Assembly: GCF_014197015.1 (NCBI RefSeq)
Contig: NZ_JACIET010000001.1
Location: 620,001-684,000 of the forward strand
Reading direction: 5' to 3'
DNA length: 64,000 nt
Source: Niveibacterium umoris
GTDB lineage: Bacteria > Pseudomonadota > Gammaproteobacteria > Burkholderiales > Rhodocyclaceae
The notes below the pieces were generated by a model. The model saw only the letters and a list, made by a program, of their open reading frames with translations. It had not been told where the DNA came from and did no database searches. Shown in pieces: positions 58,424 to 64,000 of the stretch. The stretch's first letter is position 1, and each line of letters starts with the position of its first letter. A program made the position numbers and the translations under genes.

Positions 58424-58480
58424 CTGACAGCCGGGGTTTCGCTGACTACATTGATACGAAACCCGCGGAGGATTTCAGCC

Positions 58481-58651
58481 ATGAGCAGAACCTTGATACT
58501 TGCATTGATGGCTACCGCCCTTGCTTCGGCGCCGGCGAAGGCGTGTCAGGATGGGGCCGAAGCAAAACAAGGCGCTGCGGCAGGCAAATCCGCAGGGGGA
58601 AATCCTTCCAACAAGGGGAGCGACAAGAAGTCGGACGCGAAGAAGGTCTGA
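58481..58651 (+). CDS. Small secreted Lys/Gly-rich protein, 56 residues
   Basis: Predicted exported peptide. Signal sequence LILALMATALASAPAKA then mature CQDGAEAKQGAAAGKSAGGN and a Lys-rich tail SDKKSDAKKV. GGAGG sits about 9 bases before the ATG at 58481. Low complexity and no domain. It could be a lipoprotein, but the residues before Cys (PAKA) do not fit a lipobox well. Function unknown. Confidence 0.55.
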   Translation: MSRTLILALMATALASAPAKACQDGAEAKQGAAAGKSAGGNPSNKGSDKKSDAKKV

Positions 58652-58707
58652 ACGCCACAGCCCACGCGCGGCCCCGGCATCCGCAGCGCGTGCTGGCGAC
58701 AATCGAA

Positions 58708-58732
58708 CGGGACATCGCAAAACGATGTCCCG
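58708..58732. terminator. Hairpin between the small secreted gene and the SHOCT gene
   Basis: CGGGACATCG and CGATGTCCCG (10-bp perfect stem, 5-base loop) between convergent genes. No T-run. Confidence 0.55.
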
Positions 58733-58764
58733 CACGACACGCCCGGGCTGCGTACCGCCGCCTG

Positions 58765-59622
58765 TTACAAGGTCTTTAGCAGTTCCTCGCGCTTCTTCTC
58801 GTATTCGGCGTCGGTGATGAGGCCTTTTTCGTGGAGGCGCTTGAGCAGTTCAAAGCGTTCTTCCTGCTGCCGGATACCTGCGCTTGGTGCCGCGGTCGCT
58901 GGTTTGGGACTGGCGGACGTCGCGGGCGTGGCCGCAGGCGTTGCGGCTGGCCGATCCTGAGTCGCGACCGGCACACGCACCCAATCGCTGCGGACCGAGA
59001 CGGCGTCGCTTCCGGCGGCGGGAAGCAGAACGACGCCTTTCGCGGCGACGCCGCGCTGCGCGAAATCGAAGCTGACGGTCAGCTGTCCGCCGTGCGCGGT
59101 CTGCACTTCGTGCATCACATCGCGCCCGGTTTCGCCGACCACAACGTTGAGGGCGCCTCCGGAAATGAACGCACGCCCGGCGGTCGTGAGCTTGCGCGTG
59201 TAGCCACGTTCGGTCTTCGGGCCGGTACTGACGAAGAGCACGTCCTGCGTCGGCGTTGCGACGGCCAGCGCGGCGCTCAGTGCCATGCGGACGCGTCTGA
59301 TCTCTTCTGGCGAGAGCAGTGGAAGCGTCTCGCCGCGCGGTGAACGGTAGGTGAGCTTGGCGAGCGCCGTGGCTACATCGTCTTCGCTCAGATCAAGCGG
59401 GTGCTGGTTGAGGGCGTCCTCAGGCGGTCCCCCGCGTGCGGTCAGTTCGACGCGATCGAGCTGATTCCAGTACAACGCGCCGCCCGGCGACGCGCGCCAG
59501 CTCTTGACCTTTTCAGGCGTCAGATCGAACAGTCCGGAAAGCGCGTCGTTCGGTGCCGCGAAGGCCGTCATGCCGAACATCAGTCCGGCGACGCACATCA
59601 AGATTCGGATTTGTGAAGACAT
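58765..59622 (-). CDS. Secreted protein with C-terminal SHOCT domain
   Basis: Exported protein of 285 residues. Signal peptide ends near MTAFA (about 22). Central region lacks a recognised fold (LSGLFDLTPEKVKSW to about 200, with SFDFAQRGVAAKGVVLLPAA). A Pro/Ala/Thr linker leads to the C-terminal SHOCT motif ERFELLKRLHEKGLITDAEY and EKKREELLKTL. SHOCT is usually on cytoplasmic or membrane proteins and assists oligomerisation; a secreted use is unusual. AAGGA precedes the ATG at 59622. Confidence 0.75.
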   Translation of the reverse strand: MSSQIRILMCVAGLMFGMTAFAAPNDALSGLFDLTPEKVKSWRASPGGALYWNQLDRVELTARGGPPEDALNQHPLDLSEDDVATALAKLTYRSPRGETLPLLSPEEIRRVRMALSAALAVATPTQDVLFVSTGPKTERGYTRKLTTAGRAFISGGALNVVVGETGRDVMHEVQTAHGGQLTVSFDFAQRGVAAKGVVLLPAAGSDAVSVRSDWVRVPVATQDRPAATPAATPATSASPKPATAAPSAGIRQQEERFELLKRLHEKGLITDAEYEKKREELLKTL

Positions 59623-59720
59623 GCCTCTTATCCTTTGAGGAGTGGGGACGAAGGCTCTGGCCCGGAAGGGCTGTGTGCATGCAGCAGTCGCCTGCGTATC
59701 AGAACACGCCAGCCATCGAA

Positions 59721-59758
59721 AAGCCAAAAGGCGGGTGCGGCCAAAGGCCGTCCCCGCC
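59721..59758 (-). terminator. Terminator after the maltoporin gene
   Basis: On the minus strand a GC-rich hairpin (outer arms GGCGGG/CCCGCC, inner GGCC pairs) is followed by two T-runs (CTTTTGGCTTTTC). It lies 60 bases past the maltoporin stop. Confidence 0.65.
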
Positions 59759-59817
59759 GACATTCGCAAGGCAGGTCCGCTGTCAGCCGATCAGGCTGCA
59801 GCGCGCCTGCAAGCGGA

Positions 59818-61044
59818 TCACCACCAGGCTTCGGCCTGAACGCCGATGGTGCTGCCCTTGGTCTGAGTCGGGTCGCGACCGACGCTCTGGGCTTCCGAAC
59901 TCCAGCGGTACGGGTTGGTCACGCTGTCGCTCCAGGAGGTGTAGTTCCAGTACAGGCGGAAGGTCGGACGCGACCACGGGTCGTTGCCCGCGCTCATTGC
60001 CAGCGTCGGTGTGATCTTCCACATCGACTGGGACTTGCCCTGATCCGGGTCGACACGGTTGTAGCCCGCTTCCAGCAGCCAGCGGAACGGTCCCGACAAC
60101 TGGCCGTCGAGGCGCGCGCCCAGCGCGTATTCGGTGCTGTCGCCGCTGTTGTTCTTCCCTGCGTTCTTGCGGTAGCGGAAGATCGCGTCCCAACCCATCT
60201 TCGCGCTCGCGACGAAGCCCGACTGTTGCACCGTCAGGTCGAACACATCCTTGTCGTCCTGGTAGCTGGTGTAGCCGAGGCCGATCAGGTTCGAGCCCCC
60301 AAGCACGCCATTAAGGGTGTGGTAGGCAGCGAAGTGGGTGGTCGACTTCGCGTCTGGCGCAGTGGTGGCCGGGCTGGTCGACTTGTCGTCGCGGTTCGAA
60401 TCCTTGCGGTAGTGGGTGTAGAACGCCAGCGCACCTTCCGGCATCGTGTTGATACCGACAAAGCGGGCGGAAAGCGTGTTACCCGAGAGGGTCGCGAACT
60501 TGTCGCCCGACGGATTGCCGTAGATGTCGCCGTTCCAGGCAACCGAGAACTTGCCGACGCCGAAGTCCATGTCTTCAATGCCGACGCCGTCGCCATCGAG
60601 GTTTTCCAGGAACTCGTCGTTGATGCCGGTCTGCAGGCGCTGGTAGTAGCGCTTGCCGCCCCAGAGGCGTCCGTTGGCCAGTTGCGGCAGGTTCTCACCG
60701 AAGAGGTAGATCTGGCCGAACTCGGTCTTGAGCGTGCTGCTTCCGCCCGGCTCACCCCAGCGCTGATAAGTCTTCGGCATCACCGTCACGCCCCACGCCG
60801 ACTTGTCGGAAGGCGAGGCGATGCGTCCGGTGAAGGTGGGCTCGATCACCGTGTCGCACTCGTTGCCGAGACGGAACGGGTTGATCGACCCGAGGCCGTA
60901 GCAGGCGCCCTTGCCCCCTTCGGCATTGATGCCCATGCCGGCGCGGAAATAGCCGTGAAACTCCAGCGGATCGGCGGCGGATGCGTGCTGGCATACACCG
61001 CACAGGGCGAGGGCCAGGATGCTGCAACGTACAGTCTGTTTCAT
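59818..61044 (-). CDS. Maltoporin-like outer-membrane sugar porin (LamB family)
   Basis: Trimeric sugar-specific porin of 408 residues. Signal peptide to about ASA (23). Mature start PLEFHGYFRAGMGINAEGG with ACYGLGSINPFRLGNECDTV is a LamB hallmark; the C-terminus VQAEAWW ends with the aromatic residue expected of barrels. GGAGGAG precedes the ATG at 61044 and rules out a longer start at 61161. It follows a sugar ABC ATPase gene, so it takes up the oligosaccharide processed by the neighbouring beta-glucosidase cluster. Confidence 0.9.
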   Translation of the reverse strand: MKQTVRCSILALALCGVCQHASAADPLEFHGYFRAGMGINAEGGKGACYGLGSINPFRLGNECDTVIEPTFTGRIASPSDKSAWGVTVMPKTYQRWGEPGGSSTLKTEFGQIYLFGENLPQLANGRLWGGKRYYQRLQTGINDEFLENLDGDGVGIEDMDFGVGKFSVAWNGDIYGNPSGDKFATLSGNTLSARFVGINTMPEGALAFYTHYRKDSNRDDKSTSPATTAPDAKSTTHFAAYHTLNGVLGGSNLIGLGYTSYQDDKDVFDLTVQQSGFVASAKMGWDAIFRYRKNAGKNNSGDSTEYALGARLDGQLSGPFRWLLEAGYNRVDPDQGKSQSMWKITPTLAMSAGNDPWSRPTFRLYWNYTSWSDSVTNPYRWSSEAQSVGRDPTQTKGSTIGVQAEAWW

Positions 61045-61203
61045 TACGTACTCCTCCTGAGGTTGGGCGCTTTGATAGACGCCTTGTTCGTACTGCTGGT
61101 GGGCGTACAAGCCCGTTGAAAAAATCGAGACAACACTTCCCCTGCGGCATGCCAAAGGCATGGTCGCTATGCGGTTCCGGCAATTTCAGGGCGCAAGAAG
61201 GGT

Positions 61204-61225
61204 GGGGTGGCCCGAAGGCCACCCC
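61204..61225 (-). terminator. Hairpin between the ABC ATPase and maltoporin genes
   Basis: GGGGTGGCC/GGCCACCCC (9 bp) with a tetraloop that reads UUCG on the minus-strand RNA, a very stable cap. It may end or attenuate the sugar transport transcript before the maltoporin gene. Confidence 0.55.
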
Positions 61226-61314
61226 CAAAACGCCACAGGAAATGGCAGGAGGTGGTGGGTTGCGGGCCGCTTAGGGCGCCGCGCGGGCGTCGGGTATCAA
61301 CCCGTCGATGGCGT

Positions 61315-62406
61315 TCATTGCAGGCTCACCGTGCGTCCGTCGTCTGCGAAGACATGGCAATGCGCACCCTGTGGCTGCAACGCGATCTGCGAACCGGAGC
61401 GCAGATCCGGCAGGGTGCCGGTGGCCTTCACTGTGACGATGTGGTTGGTGCCGGCGATCTCGGCATACACGATCGTCGTGTCGCCCAGATGCTCGAGCAG
61501 ATCGATACGGGCCGGGATGCCTTCGCCGGCGCGCGCGATATCGATGTGTTCGGGTCTCACGCCAAGCGTGACGTCGCTCCCGTGGTTGGCCTTGATGATG
61601 CCGGGCAGTTCGATCGGCGCCGCGCTACCCACGGCAAGCGAGAACGATTCGGCGCGCGCACCGGCCAATGCGCAGGGAATGAAGTTCATCTTTGGCGAGC
61701 CGAGGAAGCCGCCGACAAAGCGGTTCGCGGGGCGCTGGTAGAGGTCCAGCGGGCGCCCCACCTGCTCGATGATGCCGTGGTTGAAGACCGCGATGCGATC
61801 ACCCAGCGTCATGGCTTCGACCTGGTCGTGGGTGACGTAGATCATTGTGGTGCCGAGTTCCTGATGCAGGCGCGCGAGCTCGATGCGCATCTGCACCCGC
61901 AGCGCGGCGTCGAGGTTCGAAAGCGGCTCGTCGAACAGGAAGACCTTGGGCTTGCGCACGATGGCGCGGCCGATCGCGACACGTTGCCGCTGCCCGCCGC
62001 TGAGCGCCTTGGGTTTGCGGTCGAGCAGATGCGTGATCTGCAGGATCTCGGCCGCGCGACCGACCGCCTGGGTGATCTCTTCCTTGGGCTTGCCCGCCAG
62101 CTTCAGCGCGAAGCCCATGTTGTCGCCGACACTCATGTGCGGATACAGCGCGTAGCTCTGGAACACCATGGCGATGCCACGCTCAGAGGGCTGCACATCG
62201 TTCGTGCGGGTACCGTCGATCAGCAGGTCGCCCGAGGTGATGTCCTCAAGGCCGGCGATCATGCGCAGCATGGTCGACTTGCCACAGCCGGAGGGGCCGA
62301 CGAAGACCATGAATTCGCCATTGCCGACGTCGAGGTTCAGCCCCTTGATGACTTCGGTGTCGCCGTCGTAGGACTTGCGGATGTTGCGCAGGTGCAGCGT
62401 TGCCAT
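61315..62406 (-). CDS. Sugar ABC transporter ATP-binding protein (UgpC/MalK type)
   Basis: ATPase of 363 residues energising carbohydrate uptake. Walker A GPSGCGKST (38-46), Q-loop FQSYALYPHMSVGDN, signature LSGGQRQR (about 134-141), Walker B VFLFDEPLSNLD, H-loop VTHDQVEA. C-terminal TOBE/OB regulatory domain (about 240-363) with LGVRPEHID. Lies between the glucosidase and maltoporin genes with a 3-base gap to the former. Confidence 0.94.
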   Translation of the reverse strand: MATLHLRNIRKSYDGDTEVIKGLNLDVGNGEFMVFVGPSGCGKSTMLRMIAGLEDITSGDLLIDGTRTNDVQPSERGIAMVFQSYALYPHMSVGDNMGFALKLAGKPKEEITQAVGRAAEILQITHLLDRKPKALSGGQRQRVAIGRAIVRKPKVFLFDEPLSNLDAALRVQMRIELARLHQELGTTMIYVTHDQVEAMTLGDRIAVFNHGIIEQVGRPLDLYQRPANRFVGGFLGSPKMNFIPCALAGARAESFSLAVGSAAPIELPGIIKANHGSDVTLGVRPEHIDIARAGEGIPARIDLLEHLGDTTIVYAEIAGTNHIVTVKATGTLPDLRSGSQIALQPQGAHCHVFADDGRTVSLQ

Positions 62407-62409
62407 GAC

Positions 62410-63741
62410 TTACTCCTTGACCGTGGCAGCGGCGCGCTGCCCCAGGATGAAACCGCGGTACCACAGCGCGCTGTCTTTCAGCGTGCGTTGCTGGGTTGCG
62501 TAATCGACGTGGACCAGCCCGAAGCGCTTGGCATAGCCGGAATCCCACTCGTAGTTGTCGAGCAGGCTCCACGCGAAATAGCCGCGCAGATCGACGTCGC
62601 GGGCGCGCGCCTGGGCGAGGGCGTCGAGGTGCCAGCGCAGGTAGTTCACGCGCAGCGGGTCGTGCACCGTGCCGCCGTTCAGCACGTCGTCGCTCGCGGC
62701 GCCGTTCTCGGTGATGTAGATCGGTGGCGGGGTGTAGTCGCGGGCGATACGGACGAGGTGATCGGTCAGCCCTTCGGGGTAGACCTCCCAGCCCATGTCG
62801 GTGACGCCGAGTCGGGCCGGTGCTTCGATGCCGCCTTCAGCGCTGCAGAAGGAGCGGGTGTAGTAGTTGATGCCGAGGAAGTCCATCGGCAAGCCGATGA
62901 TGTCCATATCGCCGGCTTCAACCGCCGGTGCGTCTGCGCCAAGGTGGCGCACGCCATCGGCCGGGTAGGCGCCGCGGAACAGCGGATCCATGAACCAGCG
63001 GTTCATGAAGGCATCCGCCAGGCGGGTGGCTGTGCGATCGGCCTCGCTGTCGCGGTTGGCGGGGTAGCAGGGCGACTGGTTGAGCACGATGCCCAATGCA
63101 GCGGTGGCTTGCTCGGCGCGCATCGCCTGCATGGCCAGACCATGCGAGAGGAGCAGGTGGTGCGCGACGAGATAGGCTTCCTTGCGGTCGGTATTACCCG
63201 GCGCGAACTTGCCGTACTGGTGACCCAGGAAGGCGGTGCACCACGGTTCGTTATGGGTCGCGATGCTCGCGATGCGCTTGCCGAATCGGCGCACGAATTC
63301 TGCGGCGTAGTCGGCAAAGCGACGGCAGGTGTCACGGTTGCGCCAGCCGCCGAGGTCTTCGAGCGCCTGAGGCAAGTCCCAGTGATACAGCGTCGCGTGT
63401 GCCGCGATGCCGGCGGCGTCGAGTGAATCGAGCAGTCGGGCGTAGAAGTCCCAGCCCTTTTCGTTCCAGGCACCTTGCCCGTCGGGCTGGACCCGAGGCC
63501 AGGCGCAGGAGAAGCGGTAGGCACCGACACCCATCTGGCGCATGCAGGCGACGTCTTCCGCGTAGCGGTGGTAGTGGTCGCAGGCAATGTCGCCGGTGTC
63601 GCCGTTGGTGGTCTTGCCGGGCGTGTGTGAGAAGGTGTCCCAGATAGACGGCCCACGGCCATCTTCCTGGGCGGCGCCTTCGATCTGGTAGGCGCTTGTC
63701 GCGACACCCCAGATGAAGTCGGCCGGAAATGCAAGTTGCAT
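62410..63741 (-). CDS. GH1 beta-glucosidase
   Basis: Family 1 glycoside hydrolase of 443 residues, normal length. Start LAFPADFIWGVATSAYQIEG. Acid/base Glu165 lies in THNEPW and nucleophile Glu345 in YITENGAAS, with correct spacing. No signal peptide, so it acts in the cytoplasm on imported cellobiose or related glucosides. Start at 63741 has GGAG seven bases before; an in-frame Met at 63780 lacks it. Clustered with a sugar ABC transporter and LamB-type porin. Confidence 0.94.
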   Translation of the reverse strand: MQLAFPADFIWGVATSAYQIEGAAQEDGRGPSIWDTFSHTPGKTTNGDTGDIACDHYHRYAEDVACMRQMGVGAYRFSCAWPRVQPDGQGAWNEKGWDFYARLLDSLDAAGIAAHATLYHWDLPQALEDLGGWRNRDTCRRFADYAAEFVRRFGKRIASIATHNEPWCTAFLGHQYGKFAPGNTDRKEAYLVAHHLLLSHGLAMQAMRAEQATAALGIVLNQSPCYPANRDSEADRTATRLADAFMNRWFMDPLFRGAYPADGVRHLGADAPAVEAGDMDIIGLPMDFLGINYYTRSFCSAEGGIEAPARLGVTDMGWEVYPEGLTDHLVRIARDYTPPPIYITENGAASDDVLNGGTVHDPLRVNYLRWHLDALAQARARDVDLRGYFAWSLLDNYEWDSGYAKRFGLVHVDYATQQRTLKDSALWYRGFILGQRAAATVKE

Positions 63742-63812
63742 TGCGGACTCCGAATGTGCGGTTTGCATGAGCAGGTTCATTACGCGCGGGCCGTTGTTGT
63801 TTGTGTTCGCGG

Positions 63813-64000
63813 TCAGCCCTTGACCGCACCTTGCGTGAGGCCTTCGATGAGGCGACGCGAGGCGATCACGAAGAGGATCATCAGCGGCACGACCGCGATC
63901 GCGGAGCCCGCCGATATCGCGCCCCACGGCACCTGACCGGTGCCCTGCAGGGCCCGCAGCGCCAGCGGCACGGTGAACTTGTCCATGTCGCGGAAGATGA
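63813..64000 (-). CDS. Carbohydrate ABC transporter permease (MalG/LacG type, partial)
   Basis: Last 61 residues of an inner-membrane permease cut by the right edge. Read from the minus strand: IFRDMDKFTVPLALRALQGT, then a final membrane helix SAIAVVPLMILFVIASRRLI and the end GLTQGAVKG, the typical C-terminus of MalG-family subunits. It lies 71 bases upstream of the beta-glucosidase and completes a sugar importer with the ATPase gene. The 5' part is outside the window. Confidence 0.85.
   Translation of the reverse strand, partial: IFRDMDKFTVPLALRALQGTGQVPWGAISAGSAIAVVPLMILFVIASRRLIEGLTQGAVKG

Noticed and set aside
61207-63426. A 739-residue open frame antisense to the ABC ATPase and beta-glucosidase genes
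   Set aside because: Both underlying genes have complete catalytic motifs; the antisense frame is compositionally biased and lacks recognisable features.

Overview
The window reads as a high-GC Betaproteobacterial chromosome segment, most likely Rhodocyclales or a close relative. Evidence for this: the pyrG-kdsA-eno-ftsB block with a Dabb gene inside it, a single LolC/E-type gene, a DUF2917 gene divergent from a LysR regulator, a PEP-CTERM protein and a GlcDEF glycolate oxidase. The genus is inference. No rRNA, tRNA, CRISPR array, prophage or insertion sequence was recognised. Genes are dense, with many 1-8 base stop/start overlaps. The left edge cuts a lolC/E gene and the right edge cuts an ABC permease gene.

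0-9.2 kb: lipoprotein export (lolC/E-lolD), a K+ channel with RCK domain, a DyP peroxidase next to a TonB-dependent receptor, two secreted proteins sharing a C-terminal motif, and a DedA protein. 9.3-15 kb: an overlapping run purN-DUF3108-RsmB-type methyltransferase-MscS, then a fatty acid desaturase. 15-23.3 kb: a divergent lipoprotein/outer-membrane-protein pair of unknown role, the creB-creC-creD envelope-stress system with an exact CreB-type box before creD, and an orphan pair of periplasmic binding proteins. 23.8-30.1 kb: a beta-oxidation operon (thiolase, FadJ-like, TetR, alpha-methylacyl-CoA racemase, long-chain-type acyl-CoA dehydrogenase) with a 14-bp palindrome upstream that may be the TetR operator.

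30.1-38.6 kb: DUF2917 with a 41-residue membrane protein and a LysR regulator, then pyrG, kdsA, Dabb, eno, ftsB, a cobalamin adenosyltransferase, glycerate kinase and a minimal GrcA-like glycyl radical protein. 38.8-43.4 kb: a GntR/FCD regulator with glcDEF for glycolate oxidation. Its leader carries an operator-like palindrome, and an FNR-like box lies between it and grcA. Glycolate oxidase, glycerate kinase and enolase lie within 9 kb and could serve one C2-to-central-metabolism route. 43.4-52 kb: HDOD and PP2C signalling proteins, a trypsin-like PEP-CTERM protease, CorA, the three-gene pntAA-pntAB-pntB transhydrogenase and the RhlE helicase. 52.3-58.7 kb: a PabB-PabC fusion, glpD-glpK, a 74-residue protein, a TauE/SafE exporter and a tiny secreted Lys-rich protein. 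58.7-64 kb: a secreted SHOCT protein and a sugar-uptake cluster (permease end, GH1 beta-glucosidase, ABC ATPase, maltoporin).

No wholly new system is evident. The most interesting signals are regulatory (CreB box, TetR palindrome, FCD operator, FNR-like box) together with several small or orphan proteins. All functional calls come from reading motifs, without database searches.
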